Source: Granulicella sp. | Lineage (GTDB): Bacteria > Acidobacteriota > Terriglobia > Terriglobales > Acidobacteriaceae | Assembly: GCA_003132145.1 (NCBI GenBank) | Contig: PKWU01000059.1 | Span: 1 to 33,518 of the forward strand | Reading direction: 5' to 3' | Length of the DNA: 33,518 bases | In this document: in pieces, positions 7,069 to 15,548 of the stretch | Numbering within the stretch: position 1 is the first letter of the stretch | Layout of the letters: each line of letters opens with the position of its first letter | Notes under the pieces: generated by a model | Seen by the model: only the letters and a program-made list of their open reading frames with translations | Databases searched by the model: none | Told to the model about the DNA's origin: nothing | Position numbers and translations under genes: made by a program

Positions 7069-8184
7069 ATGGAACGGCGAAGAGTTGGAATCCTTGGGGC
7101 GACCGGAATGGTCGGCCAGCGCTTTATTCAGTTGCTCAACAACCACCCGTGGTTCGAGATTGCGTGGCTTGCGGCCAGCGAACGCAGCGAGGGCAAGACC
7201 TACGGCGAGGCTTGCCGGTGGAAGCTGGATACGCCGATGCCCGCGCGCATTGCGGCGATGACGGTGATGCCGAATACGCCGGAGGCTCAGCCTGCGGGCG
7301 AGCTGCCCATTCCGAAGATCATCTTTGCCGCGCTGGACGCGGACGTTGCGCGCGAGCTGGAGCCGAAGTTTGCCGCAGCGGGCTGCGCCGTGGTGTCGAA
7401 CTCCAGCGCCTTCCGCATGGTGGAGGACGTGCCGCTGGTGGTGCCGGAGGTGAACGCAGACCACCTGGCGCTGATCGAGCGGCAGAGCTGGCGGCGGCCT
7501 TCAGCCAACGGTCTGCCCGGCGGGTACATTGTCACCAATCCGAATTGCAGCGCGATCGGCCTGGTGCTGGCGCTGAAGCCGCTGGAGGAGCGATTCGGCA
7601 TCGAGAGCCTGTTTGTGTCGACGATGCAGGCGGTGAGCGGCGCGGGGTATCCCGGCGTGGCTTCGCTGGACATTCTGGGCAACGTGGTGCCGTTCATCAA
7701 GAACGAAGAAGAGAAGATGCAGGAAGAGGTGGGCAAGTTGCTGGGATCGCTGGCGGACGGCAAGGTCGCACTGCTGGACGCGAAGGTGAGCGCGCACTGC
7801 AATCGCGTCGCGGTCGAGGACGGGCACACCGAGTGCGTCAGCATCAAGCTGCGCACCAAGGCGAGCCGCGAGCAGGTGCTGGCGGCGTGGGCGGAGTTTG
7901 TGCCTCTGGCCGGGCAGAGGCTGCCCAGCGCGCCGGAGCAGCCGGTGGAGTTCGACGCGGCAGTCGACCGGCCGCAGCCGCGGCTGGACAGAATGCGCGG
8001 TCACGGCATGGCCGCGACCGTGGGACGTCTGCGCGAGTGCAACCTGCTGGACTGGAAGTTCGTTGTGGTGTCGCACAATACGATTCGCGGAGCAGCGGGC
8101 GCGGCGGTGTTGAACGCGGAGGTACTGGCGCGCCTGGGCAAACTGGAGATGAAGTCGGCGCGGCCCGATGCGGTGCTCGTATGA
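7069..8184 (+). CDS. asd: Aspartate-semialdehyde dehydrogenase, archaeal/fungal type
   Basis: A 371-aa enzyme that reduces aspartyl-4-phosphate to aspartate semialdehyde with NADPH, the branch-point step to lysine, threonine and methionine. Residues 5-14 (RVGILGATGM) form the NADP-binding loop; VSNSSAFR is the phosphate-binding region. The catalytic Cys160 is in NPNCSAIG, and the base is probably His253 in VEDGHTE. The NPNCSAIGL motif and overall pattern fit the archaeal/fungal subfamily rather than E. coli Asd. The start at 7069 gives the conserved N-terminus; a start 12 codons earlier (7033) is possible. The stop overlaps the lysC start by 4 bp (ATGA), so the genes are translationally coupled. 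Confidence 0.95.
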   Translation: MERRRVGILGATGMVGQRFIQLLNNHPWFEIAWLAASERSEGKTYGEACRWKLDTPMPARIAAMTVMPNTPEAQPAGELPIPKIIFAALDADVARELEPKFAAAGCAVVSNSSAFRMVEDVPLVVPEVNADHLALIERQSWRRPSANGLPGGYIVTNPNCSAIGLVLALKPLEERFGIESLFVSTMQAVSGAGYPGVASLDILGNVVPFIKNEEEKMQEEVGKLLGSLADGKVALLDAKVSAHCNRVAVEDGHTECVSIKLRTKASREQVLAAWAEFVPLAGQRLPSAPEQPVEFDAAVDRPQPRLDRMRGHGMAATVGRLRECNLLDWKFVVVSHNTIRGAAGAAVLNAEVLARLGKLEMKSARPDAVLV

Positions 8185-9656
8185 GCGCGGTACGCAAGGC
8201 GGAGGAGCGGGCGGGCGCGGCGCTTGAATCCGGGATCAGGACCGGGCTCGTCGTGATGAAGTTCGGCGGGACGTCGGTGGAGGACGCGAAGGCGATCCTG
8301 CGCACAACGGCGATTGTGCGCGGACGGAGGGAGCGGGGGCTCGCGCCGGTGGTTGTGGTGTCGGCGATGGCCAAGGTGACCGACCAGTTGCTGGCCGCGG
8401 CTGGGGCTGCGGGACGCGGCGACAAGGCGGGCGCGCTGGCGATTGCGGCTCGACTGCGCAACCGGCACATCGATACGGCTGCGGATTTACTGTGCGGAGA
8501 GCCGCTGCTGGAGGTGGAGGCTGCGATCCGGCGCGGGTTCGATTCGCTGGACGATCTGCTGCGGGGGATTGCCGCGGTGGGCGAGCTGACTCCGCGGACC
8601 AGCGACAAGGTGGTGAGCTATGGCGAACGGATGTCGTCGCGGATGGTGGCGGCGGCGTTTGCTCAGCATGGGCTGAACGGCTCGCATGTGGATGCGCGGA
8701 GGTGCATCATCACGGACAACCACTATGGCAAGGCCGCGCCGCTGGAGGCCGCGATCGAGGCCAAGCTGACCGAGCTGGTGCTTCCCCTGGTGGAGGCTGG
8801 ACAGACGCCGGTGATAGGCGGCTTTATCGGCGCGACAGCGGACGGGATTACGACGACGCTGGGGCGCGGCGGAAGCGACTTTACGGCCGCGTTGGTGGGC
8901 GGCGGGCTGCGCGCGGGCGCGATCGAGATATGGACCGATGTCGATGGCATTATGACCACCGACCCGCGCATCTGCCCCGATGCGCTGCGGGTGAAGACGA
9001 TCAGCTTCGAGGAGGCGGCGGAGCTGGCCTACTTCGGCGCCAAGGTGCTGCATCCGGCCACGATTCTTCCGGCAGTCCAGAAGAGCATTCCGGTCTGGGT
9101 GCTGAACTCGCGCAACGCGGCGAACGAGGGCACCAAGATCACTGCGATGGCGCCGCCCTGCGCCAGCCCGTTCAAGAGCATCGCGGCCAAGAAGAAGCTG
9201 ACGATCATCGACATTGTGGCCGGGCGTATGCTGATGACGCATGGCTACCTGAAGTCCGTCTTCGACGTCTTCGACCGCTTCGAGTGCGCCATCGACATGG
9301 TGTCGACCAGCGAGGTGAGCATCTCGCTGAGCGTGGAGTCGAACGACCGGCTGCCCGCGATCTGCGCGGAGCTGGGCAAGATCGCCGACGTGAAGTTCGA
9401 GGGCAACAAGGCCCTCATCTGCATGGTGGGCGAGGACATCCGCGGACAGAGCGGGATCGCGGGACGCGTCTTCTCGGCGATCCGCCACATCAACGTGCGC
9501 ATGATCTCGCAGGGGGCGAGCGAGATCAACATGAGCTTCATGATCGAGGAATCGGACGTGGACGAGGCGGTGCGCTCGCTGCACGCGGAGTTCTTCGCCG
9601 ATCCGGACCCGACCGTCTTCGATATTGAAGCAAGAGCGGTTGTGGCCAAGGCCTGA
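8181..9656 (+). CDS. lysC: Aspartokinase (LysC type)
   Basis: A 491-aa aspartate kinase that makes aspartyl-4-phosphate, the substrate of the gene before it. KFGGTS (27-32) is the nucleotide-binding start of the amino-acid kinase domain; TLGRGGSDFTAALVG and IWTDVDGIMTTDPR are further kinase motifs. The last roughly 170 residues hold two ACT domains (from about KKKLTIIDIV), which normally bind lysine or threonine for feedback inhibition. The start overlaps the asd stop as ATGA; starting at Met26 would lose a short Ala/Arg-rich extension, but coupling favours 8181. A 12-bp gap separates it from dapB, whose ribosome site overlaps this stop codon. Confidence 0.94.
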   Translation: MSAVRKAEERAGAALESGIRTGLVVMKFGGTSVEDAKAILRTTAIVRGRRERGLAPVVVVSAMAKVTDQLLAAAGAAGRGDKAGALAIAARLRNRHIDTAADLLCGEPLLEVEAAIRRGFDSLDDLLRGIAAVGELTPRTSDKVVSYGERMSSRMVAAAFAQHGLNGSHVDARRCIITDNHYGKAAPLEAAIEAKLTELVLPLVEAGQTPVIGGFIGATADGITTTLGRGGSDFTAALVGGGLRAGAIEIWTDVDGIMTTDPRICPDALRVKTISFEEAAELAYFGAKVLHPATILPAVQKSIPVWVLNSRNAANEGTKITAMAPPCASPFKSIAAKKKLTIIDIVAGRMLMTHGYLKSVFDVFDRFECAIDMVSTSEVSISLSVESNDRLPAICAELGKIADVKFEGNKALICMVGEDIRGQSGIAGRVFSAIRHINVRMISQGASEINMSFMIEESDVDEAVRSLHAEFFADPDPTVFDIEARAVVAKA

Positions 9657-9667
9657 GGAGGATCTCT

Positions 9668-10357
9668 ATGCGAATTCTGGTGCTGGGACAGGGCAAGACA
9701 GGCAAGCTGGTTGCCGAGGTGGCCTCCGAGCGTGGCCACGCCGTTCAGGGGCTGGACGTGCTGGAGAATGCGGGCGCTCGGGCGCTGACACCTGCATTTC
9801 TGGCTGGGTTCGACGTGGCGATCGACTTCACCACGCCGCAGGCGGTGGTGGAAAACATGCGCGCATGCCTCGCCGCCGGCGCCAAGATAGTGGTCGCAAC
9901 CACCGGCTGGTACGCCTCGCTCGAGGAGATGCGCGCGTTGGCGGAGAGCAGCCACGCCGCGCTGCTCTACGGAACGAATTATTCCATCGGCGTGCAGGTG
10001 ATGCTGAAGCTGGCCCAGCAGATGGGGGCTTCGCTGGCTGGCGTGGGGTACAAGTTTTCCATCGTCGAGACGCACCACGTCAGCAAGCTGGACAAGCCTT
10101 CGGGCACGGCGATTTCGATTGCGGAGATGGTGGAACGCGGCGCGGGCAGCAAGATCGAGGTGCCGATCGAGTCCGTGCGCCTGGGGGATGCCAAGGGGAT
10201 GCACGTGCTGGAGGCGGTGAGCGAGGCCGACCGCGTGGTGCTGACCCACGAGGCGTTCTCGCGGCGTGGGTTTGCCGAGGGTGCGGTGCGGGCGGCGGAG
10301 TGGCTTGCGACGCGGACCGGTTGCTACGACTTCAGGGATGTGTATACGGAGCTATAG
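9668..10357 (+). CDS. dapB: 4-hydroxy-tetrahydrodipicolinate reductase
   Basis: A 229-aa NAD(P)H-dependent reductase of the diaminopimelate/lysine pathway. GQGKTGK (7-13) is the dinucleotide loop, DFTTP (53-57) and ATTGW (77-81) line the cofactor site, and ETHHVSKLDKPSGTA (135-149) holds the catalytic His pair and the lysines that bind substrate. It is shorter than the E. coli enzyme (273 aa), and YGTNYSIG replaces the usual APNFSIG, but the core is complete. GAGGAGGA (9655-9662 region) overlaps the lysC stop, so asd-lysC-dapB is one operon. dapA is not in the window. Confidence 0.93.
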   Translation: MRILVLGQGKTGKLVAEVASERGHAVQGLDVLENAGARALTPAFLAGFDVAIDFTTPQAVVENMRACLAAGAKIVVATTGWYASLEEMRALAESSHAALLYGTNYSIGVQVMLKLAQQMGASLAGVGYKFSIVETHHVSKLDKPSGTAISIAEMVERGAGSKIEVPIESVRLGDAKGMHVLEAVSEADRVVLTHEAFSRRGFAEGAVRAAEWLATRTGCYDFRDVYTEL

Positions 10358-10375
10358 CGCGTCTTCACTCACGGC

Positions 10376-10393
10376 TGCCGCAATTGCGCGGCA
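10376..10393. terminator. Small palindromic hairpin between convergent dapB and jag
   Basis: tgccgc (10376-10381) and gcggca (10388-10393) around aattgc form a 6-bp stem in the 51-bp convergent gap. It may stop transcription from either side, but there is no T-run. Confidence 0.35.
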
Positions 10394-10408
10394 TCGGCCT
10401 GCGTTGGA

Positions 10409-11065
10409 TCAGTAACGGGGACGGAAGGCGTTGCGCACCTGGTTGGCGTCGTGGCGGCGCGGGGCAGGCTGCGTATCGCCCGCAGCGGAGAAGTTGAAGG
10501 GCGCGGAGGTGTCTGCGCCCTTGGGGTAGAGCACGACAAAGCGCCCCGGACCTTCGCCGCTGGAGGCGGTGGGCAGACCGGATTCGCTGAGAATCATGTG
10601 CAGCATGCGGCGCTCGCGCGAGTTCATCGGCGGGAAGGCGTGGGGCTCTCCGGTGGCTTGTACGCGCTCGATGGCCGCTGCCGCGGACTCATGCATCTGG
10701 CGGTCGCGGTTGGCCTTGAACTGGTCGGCGTCGAACGCGACACGGTCTTGCTCGTTGGGTTCGAGCCGCAGGATCTTGGTTGCAATGTGCTCGAGCGCGT
10801 TCAGCAGTTCGCCATTGCGCGCGGTGAGCAGTGGCGTGTCCGGGCCGGTGAACTCGACGTAGAGAGCGCGAGGCCCATCCTTCCCCACACCCTCCTCCGG
10901 CGGAGCTGACCCAGGATGCGAACCATCGGAGGTCTCCCCGTTGCCGGCATTTCTCGGTTTAAGACTTCGCGCCTTCACGCGAAACCGCAGGCGAAGCCCG
11001 CTGGTCGTCGTGAAGGCCTGCAAAAACGTTGCAATTGTCTGCGCTGCCTGGGCCGGATCATCCAT
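10409..11065 (-). CDS. jag: Jag/KhpB-like RNA-binding protein with R3H domain
   Basis: A 218-aa protein encoded after yidC, the standard place for Jag (SpoIIIJ-associated, KhpB), an RNA-binding partner of KhpA linked to cell division and envelope control. The N-terminal half has a KH-like stretch (about 70-115: LYVEFTGPDTPLLTARNGEL). The R3H domain is about 118-185, with DADQFKANRDRQ, then FPPMNSRERRMLHMIL and RFVVLYPK. A Pro/Gly/Glu-rich linker splits the KH region, and the C-terminus ends in a basic, disordered tail (RRHDANQVRNAFRPRY). The start (ATG 11063-11065) has no good Shine-Dalgarno. The 121-bp gap to yidC contains a TATAAG that may be its own promoter. Confidence 0.85.
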   Translation of the reverse strand: MDDPAQAAQTIATFLQAFTTTSGLRLRFRVKARSLKPRNAGNGETSDGSHPGSAPPEEGVGKDGPRALYVEFTGPDTPLLTARNGELLNALEHIATKILRLEPNEQDRVAFDADQFKANRDRQMHESAAAAIERVQATGEPHAFPPMNSRERRMLHMILSESGLPTASSGEGPGRFVVLYPKGADTSAPFNFSAAGDTQPAPRRHDANQVRNAFRPRY

Positions 11066-11186
11066 GGGAGAAGTTAACCGTTCGAATAGACTTATATCAT
11101 TATTGGTTACCGCTCGTCGCGTACGTTTTTTGCGCACGGTATTGGCTAGCGGAGTACAGCTTCGCACTGTTGCAGCTTGCGGTAGC

Positions 11187-13001
11187 TCACTTGCGTCCCT
11201 GGATGGTGCCGGCCTTGCGGCGGGCGCGCTTGGCGGCCATTGCGCGCATCTCCCGGCCCAGCGAGGTTTGGTTCATGACCAACTGCTGCGCGATGCCGAT
11301 CAGGTTGCCCACCGACCAGTAGAGGGCCAGCCCGGAGGCGTATTGCCAGGTGATGTAGCCGGAGAAGAGCGGCATCATGAAGGCCATCATCTTCTGCTGC
11401 TGCGGATCGACCCCCGGCGACGGCGTGTAGAACTGCACCAGGAACTGCGACAGCACCATAAAGATGGGCAGGATGTGGTGCGGATCGGCTGCCTGCAGGT
11501 TGGGCAGCCAGTACCAGTGCGCCAGACGCAACTCCACCACCTTGGGAAGCGTGTAAAAGAACGCGATCATCAGCGGCATGGTGATCAACTGGGGGATACA
11601 TCCGCCGAACATGTTGACGCCGTTGTCCTTCTGCAACTGCATGATCTCGGCGTTCATCTCGCCGCGCTTGGGGTCGGTGACCTTGAACTTCTTGTAGCGC
11701 TCCTTGATGGCGTCCATCTGCGGCTGGATGCGCTGCATCTTGAGAGCGCTGTGCATGGACTTCACCCGGAAGGGCAGCATCAGCAAGTTGATGAAGACGG
11801 TGAGGACGATGATTGCCCAGCCCCAGGAGCCGCTCCAGTTGAAGGTGATGTGGGCGTGGATCGCCTGCAGCGACAGGAAGAGATACTTGGCGATGGGGCC
11901 CCAGAAGCCGAACTCCAGCATCGGCTCCAGCGAGATGCGCGGGTCAGTGGCGTGGACGCTCTTGAGGACGTTGATGGCCTTGGGTCCGACAAAGATGCTG
12001 GTCTCGACCGGCCCGCCGGTGTTGCCCAGCGCCGCGCCGAGAACGGGCAGGATGATGGGCTTGGTGGCCGGAGAATCGGAGCCGAAGCCGGTCCGCTTGA
12101 TGAACTTCGAGACGTCGAGATCGTTGCGCAGCGTAGTGACAGTCGCAGTGTCCGGCGAGTCGGGGATAAAGACGGCGGCGAAGAAGAGATCGGCCACGCC
12201 GGCAAAGTCGAACGGGCCGGAGAGAGAACTGCCAGCGGAGATATTCTTCGCCTCGGTCTTGCTGAAACTGCCGTTGCGGTATTGATCGAACTGTGAGTAG
12301 GTGTAGGCGGTCTGGTTGGGCGTCTCGTTCTGGTCGCCGAAGCCGCCCGGCCAACTGAGCTGAGCTGCGACGGGAGCGCCTGCACGGGTGACCGCGACCT
12401 CCGCGTGGAGGATGTAGGTCTTGGGATCGAAGGTGAATGTCTTGGTCGCCTGCAGGCCGCCGTTGGAGTACTTGAAGGTCAGGCTGGCCGGCGCGCTGAG
12501 CGGGCCCGTCGCCGAAGGCACGTAGAGCGCCTGATTGAGTGCGCTGGCGATCGTGGCGTCGGAGGTGTAGAGCGAGAGCGGGTAGCCGTAGAGCTTCGCA
12601 GCCTGCTGGTGGATCAGGTCGAGCGGCTTGCCGTCCAAGTTCTTGTAGTCCTTCAGAATCCAACTGGTGACCTGGGCGCCGCGGTTGGAAAACGTGATGC
12701 GGTAGAGATCGTTCTCAACGATGGTGGTGGACTCGGCGCTGGCCTCGACGCTGGGGACGCCGGGGACGCGGGAGGCAGCGGCCCTGGATGCGGCGGGCGG
12801 CGGCGTGGCCACGGAGGCTACAGGCGCGGGCGTGGCGGGAGTCTGCTGTGCGGCGATGGGGGGCGTCGAGGACGGCGGCGGGGAGGTCTTCGCCCGGTAA
12901 AGCTGGAGACCGAGGACGACGGCCACAAAGACGACCATCATGGCCATCAGCGACCGGCCTTCTTGTCCGCCTTGTTGATTGGGGTTGCTGAACTCTGCCA
13001 A
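11187..13001 (-). CDS. yidC: Membrane protein insertase YidC
   Basis: A 604-aa inner-membrane insertase. The N-terminal helix (about 18-35, LMAMMVVFVAVVLGLQLY) is followed by an Ala/Pro/Thr-rich linker and a large periplasmic beta-domain (about 80-340), as in Gram-negative YidC. The C-terminal 60KD_IMP core starts near FNWSGSWGWAIIVLT and contains FRVKSMHSALKMQRIQPQM, MFGGCIPQLITMPLMIAFFY and the final helices, with a Lys/Arg-rich tail. The start is TTG at 12999-13001, giving MAEFSNPNQQGG, with AGGAAA about 7 nt upstream. ATG codons further in would cut the first membrane helix. It lies in the conserved rpmH-rnpA-yidD-yidC-jag order. Confidence 0.95.
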   Translation of the reverse strand: MAEFSNPNQQGGQEGRSLMAMMVVFVAVVLGLQLYRAKTSPPPSSTPPIAAQQTPATPAPVASVATPPPAASRAAASRVPGVPSVEASAESTTIVENDLYRITFSNRGAQVTSWILKDYKNLDGKPLDLIHQQAAKLYGYPLSLYTSDATIASALNQALYVPSATGPLSAPASLTFKYSNGGLQATKTFTFDPKTYILHAEVAVTRAGAPVAAQLSWPGGFGDQNETPNQTAYTYSQFDQYRNGSFSKTEAKNISAGSSLSGPFDFAGVADLFFAAVFIPDSPDTATVTTLRNDLDVSKFIKRTGFGSDSPATKPIILPVLGAALGNTGGPVETSIFVGPKAINVLKSVHATDPRISLEPMLEFGFWGPIAKYLFLSLQAIHAHITFNWSGSWGWAIIVLTVFINLLMLPFRVKSMHSALKMQRIQPQMDAIKERYKKFKVTDPKRGEMNAEIMQLQKDNGVNMFGGCIPQLITMPLMIAFFYTLPKVVELRLAHWYWLPNLQAADPHHILPIFMVLSQFLVQFYTPSPGVDPQQQKMMAFMMPLFSGYITWQYASGLALYWSVGNLIGIAQQLVMNQTSLGREMRAMAAKRARRKAGTIQGRK

Positions 13002-13024
13002 GCGAGGTTTCCTATCTATGGGGT

Positions 13025-13053
13025 GCTGGAAGTTGCGGCCGGGGACTTCCAGC
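13025..13053 (-). other. 9-bp hairpin in the yidD-yidC gap
   Basis: gctggaagt (13025-13033) and acttccagc (13045-13053) are perfect inverted arms with an 11-nt GC-rich loop. It fills about half of the 59-bp gap between yidD and yidC. There is no T-run, so attenuation, RNA processing or stability control are all possible. Confidence 0.5.
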
Positions 13054-13060
13054 CTGTTCT

Positions 13061-13423
13061 CTATGGTAAATGGTCTGCGCCGGTTTGGTCCGCGGCAGTT
13101 TGATTGCAGTCTGTTCCGGTTTGGTTGCAGGCGGATGAATCCGGTTGCGCCTGGTGGACGCGTGGGTGCGACGCGCGCTCGGGCACGGGGTCGAGGCCGC
13201 CCTTGCCCCAGGGATGGCAGCGCGCCAGCCTGCCGAGCGCGAGCCACGATCCGCGCACCCACCCGAATCGGCTGACCGCGATGGCGGCGTACTCCGAGCA
13301 GGTTGGCAGGTACAGGCAGCGCGATGGACTGACGGTGTGCAGCACGGGAGAGAGCACTGTTTTATAAACGCGCAATGCAAGGCGTGCGGTGCGGTCGTTC
13401 CTCTCCTCTGCATTCGGTCCCAT
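13061..13423 (-). CDS. yidD: Membrane protein insertion efficiency factor YidD
   Basis: A 120-aa small protein that helps YidC insert membrane proteins. The family core is complete: YKTVLSPVL, the cysteine motif [11 protein letters not shown] (about 36-46), and [16 protein letters not shown] (about 66-81). After about residue 85 it has a Gln/Thr/Asp-rich tail of repeats ([19 protein letters not shown]) longer than in most homologues. No clear Shine-Dalgarno precedes the ATG at 13421-13423. In most bacteria it directly follows rnpA; here a DUF4386 gene intervenes, so it may rely on its own promoter or on read-through. Confidence 0.93.
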   Translation of the reverse strand: MGPNAEERNDRTARLALRVYKTVLSPVLHTVSPSRCLYLPTCSEYAAIAVSRFGWVRGSWLALGRLARCHPWGKGGLDPVPERASHPRVHQAQPDSSACNQTGTDCNQTAADQTGADHLP

Positions 13424-13459
13424 AGCGTTCTATCCGTCTGATCCGTGTTAAGCCGCATT

Positions 13460-13491
13460 AACACCCTTTCGCAAAGAACGTGAAAGGGGTG
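13460..13491. terminator. Hairpin between the DUF4386 gene and yidD
   Basis: caccctttc and gaaaggggtg pair over 9-10 bp with one bulged base. It lies about 50 bp after the DUF4386 stop on the minus strand. No T-run follows, so terminator function is a guess. Confidence 0.35.
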
Positions 13492-13539
13492 GGGCGCCCA
13501 GGCCCACAGACACCCAAATAGGGAACATCCGCGCCGACG

Positions 13540-14274
13540 TTAACTGAAGCTCTCTTCTTTCTGCTCTTTTACTCCCTTGATGATGAGCCACATAGCTAAT
13601 CCGAACTCCGCAATGAACATGACCGGAAACAGTGGATAAGTCAGTTTTTCGTAGCCGGGGAAGAGGCAGAGCTGAATGAAACAGATCATCAGGCTCAAAC
13701 CGTCGAGGAGAAGCAATACGCCCAGAAACCGCGGAAGGAAGCCGGAGTTGAAGACCAGATAGCCGAGGGGGAAGAGCCAAACGCCATAGAAGAGCGTATT
13801 AATCATGTCCGAGCTGCCGCCCAATCTGAGGAAATACATCGATAGAGCCTGTAGTTGGTCCGGTTTGAATGCCTGCAAATAGTCGGATCTACCTAATAGC
13901 AACAGGCTTTCAAAGTGGATCAGCGTATAAACACATTCCACAACGACACCAGCCAAATTCAACAGTACGAACAACAAAGCCAGATTCTTGCCCACCGGCT
14001 TAAGCAGCACGTATAAAGCCCAGGCCGTCGAAAGAAAGAGCAGATCGGCGACTATAGTACTCATGAACCCGATCCGAATCATTAGCTCGGAATCCGCTAT
14101 ATTCCTGGCCATTGCCGCGGGATCGTCCCAGACAAAGGGCTTGTGCTGAATAAATGTAGCGAAGGCAAAGAGCACGATGTAACCGAGATAGAGAAACCCC
14201 GCCAATCTTGCAAGATTGCGCCGCGATCTATCCTGCGCATCAGGTGCGATTTCGATACCAGCTATGCCTGCCAT
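13540..14274 (-). CDS. DUF4386 family membrane protein, inserted between rnpA and yidD
   Basis: A 244-aa integral membrane protein with about six to seven helices. The pattern NLARLAGFLYLGYI near the start, then IADSELMIRIGFMSTIVADLLF and the late GYLVFNSGFLPRFLGVLL with GLSLMICF, fits DUF4386 proteins, whose function is unknown. Translation is well supported: GGAGGAA lies 6 nt before the ATG at 14272-14274. The gene and its flanks are visibly lower in GC than rnpA and yidD, and those genes are normally adjacent, so I infer acquisition and insertion into a conserved operon. The 90-bp upstream gap contains TTATAAG, a likely -10 of its own. Confidence 0.85.
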   Translation of the reverse strand: MAGIAGIEIAPDAQDRSRRNLARLAGFLYLGYIVLFAFATFIQHKPFVWDDPAAMARNIADSELMIRIGFMSTIVADLLFLSTAWALYVLLKPVGKNLALLFVLLNLAGVVVECVYTLIHFESLLLLGRSDYLQAFKPDQLQALSMYFLRLGGSSDMINTLFYGVWLFPLGYLVFNSGFLPRFLGVLLLLDGLSLMICFIQLCLFPGYEKLTYPLFPVMFIAEFGLAMWLIIKGVKEQKEESFS

Positions 14275-14364
14275 TTCAATTCCTCCATGTTTGCACCCTT
14301 ATAAACATTGACGATTGTGACGCTCTGAGAGTTCAGAATTATGACTCAAAATGGAAATATGGGG

Positions 14365-14811
14365 TTAAGTCTTTGCTGGTTCGGCCTGCGCCGGAACTTG
14401 CTTCTGCGCGGCCTTCTGCACCGCGCGGAAGACAGCGGCCACCTCGCGCTGGAGGGTTGCGAAGTCGAGTTCGAGGACGCTCTGCCGGGGATGAAGCACC
14501 AGATCGACCGGTACATCGAGCAGAGGAAGCTGTTGCCGCACGGCCTCGCGCATTCTGCGCTTGATGTGGTTGCGGTCCACCGCATTGCCCATTGCCTTGC
14601 CCACGGTAAGGCCGACGCGCGCGGCCTTCGCGCTTGCGCCGCGCACCGAAGTACCGTCCGGGCCGAGCGCGGGTCGCAGCGCAAAGAAGTAGCTCATCTG
14701 TTTGGCGAAGTGCTTGCGACTGGCCTGGTACACGCGCTGGTAGTCGGCGTGCTTGCGCAGGCGGCTGAGGGGCCACTCGATCTTCGCTTGGGTTGGGTTG
14801 GAACAGGTCAT
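14365..14811 (-). CDS. rnpA: Ribonuclease P protein component
   Basis: A 148-aa protein subunit of RNase P, which removes 5' leaders from pre-tRNAs. RLRKHADYQRVYQASRKHF opens the fold and RVGLTVGKAMGNAVDRN with HIKRRMREAVR is the conserved RNA-binding RNR signature. The C-terminus carries an extra basic Ala/Gln-rich tail (AVQKAAQKQVPAQAEPAKT). The start is uncertain: ATG at 14809-14811 is used here, but the frame is open to a TTG at 14880, only 24 bp after rpmH, and no start has a strong Shine-Dalgarno. It is transcribed with rpmH. Confidence 0.92.
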   Translation of the reverse strand: MTCSNPTQAKIEWPLSRLRKHADYQRVYQASRKHFAKQMSYFFALRPALGPDGTSVRGASAKAARVGLTVGKAMGNAVDRNHIKRRMREAVRQQLPLLDVPVDLVLHPRQSVLELDFATLQREVAAVFRAVQKAAQKQVPAQAEPAKT

Positions 14812-14904
14812 CTCAGTCACGCTGCGGTTTGCCTTTGCGTTGGCAGGCCTGCGCTGGACGACCCCGTGGACCGCGCACAAAAACTGGTCCGCTGCAGGAC
14901 TGGC

Positions 14905-15060
14905 CTAGTCGCGGAAGCCGGCGCTGACGGCGATCTTGTGCCGTCCCTTGGCACGCCGGCGGCTCAACACGGCTGCGCCCGCCTTGGTCTTCATGCGGGT
15001 CAGGAACCCGTGGGTCTTGGCTCGGTGGCGGCGGTTCGGCTGGAAGGTACGCTTCGGCAT
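14905..15060 (-). CDS. rpmH: 50S ribosomal protein L34
   Basis: A 51-aa protein of the large ribosomal subunit, found by translating the minus strand: it starts [19 protein letters not shown] and continues [20 protein letters not shown]. These are the hallmark L34 residues. It is slightly longer than the usual 44-47 aa because of a [11 protein letters not shown] tail. AGGAG lies about 9 nt before the ATG. It heads the rnpA-yidD-yidC block and diverges from dnaA. Confidence 0.97.
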   Translation of the reverse strand: MPKRTFQPNRRHRAKTHGFLTRMKTKAGAAVLSRRRAKGRHKIAVSAGFRD

Positions 15061-15548
15061 TGGGTTCGGCTCCTGCTCAATCTTGTTGAAAGCTGTAACG
15101 GCAACAGTCTTTCAGTATACCGGGGATTCGAGGCGACTGCAAAAAACCGGCTGGAGAGCGCCGTGGAGAGGAGTTGTTTTGGGCGCCGGATGACCCAATC
15201 CGAGACGGCAGAGAGCATTCTTCACAAGGAATGGTGCAACAAAATTTTTATCTCTCGATCACTTGAAACAGCCCCGGTTTTCCGTGCTACTATCAAACCC
15301 GCTTACCAAAGTCGATTTTGTTAATCGCAGATCGCACTTTGGCCGGCATGGTCGTTTCTCTTCGCGATAGTGCATTTGAGCTAGCGCGGAGACCTCCAGC
15401 AAACAGCACTTCTCTCCACTCGCCGGATTCGGCGGTGCAGGTGGTCTGTTGCCGTTACAGTCGTTTTTTACTGGCCTGATCTTCGGGCCGGTTTGTACGT
15501 TTCGATTGAAAAAAATACTTGGAGCAAATCCGAGAAGGAATTGAAAGC
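15061..15548. other. rpmH-dnaA intergenic region, candidate origin neighbourhood
   Basis: This 488-bp gap between divergent rpmH and dnaA is a common location of oriC. It has an A/T-rich stretch (15237-15260) and one near-match to a DnaA box (TTCTTCACA, 15218-15226, one mismatch to TTATNCACA). I see no cluster of boxes, so it probably holds the two divergent promoters and only possibly the origin. No coding frame in it is convincing. Confidence 0.4.

Noticed and set aside
8535..8560. A GGTTCGATTC T-loop-like string suggesting a tRNA
   Set aside because: It lies inside lysC in frame, with no acceptor or anticodon stems around it. No tRNA was found in the window.
7011..9656. An 881-codon open frame spanning asd and lysC
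   Set aside because: Its first 390 codons are asd read in the wrong frame (Arg/Gly/Ala-rich with no homology). Only the part from 8181 is lysC, which starts by ATGA overlap with asd.
10941..12296. A 451-codon frame antisense to yidC
   Set aside because: It is the mirror of yidC with His/Leu/Val-rich sequence and no recognisable domain.
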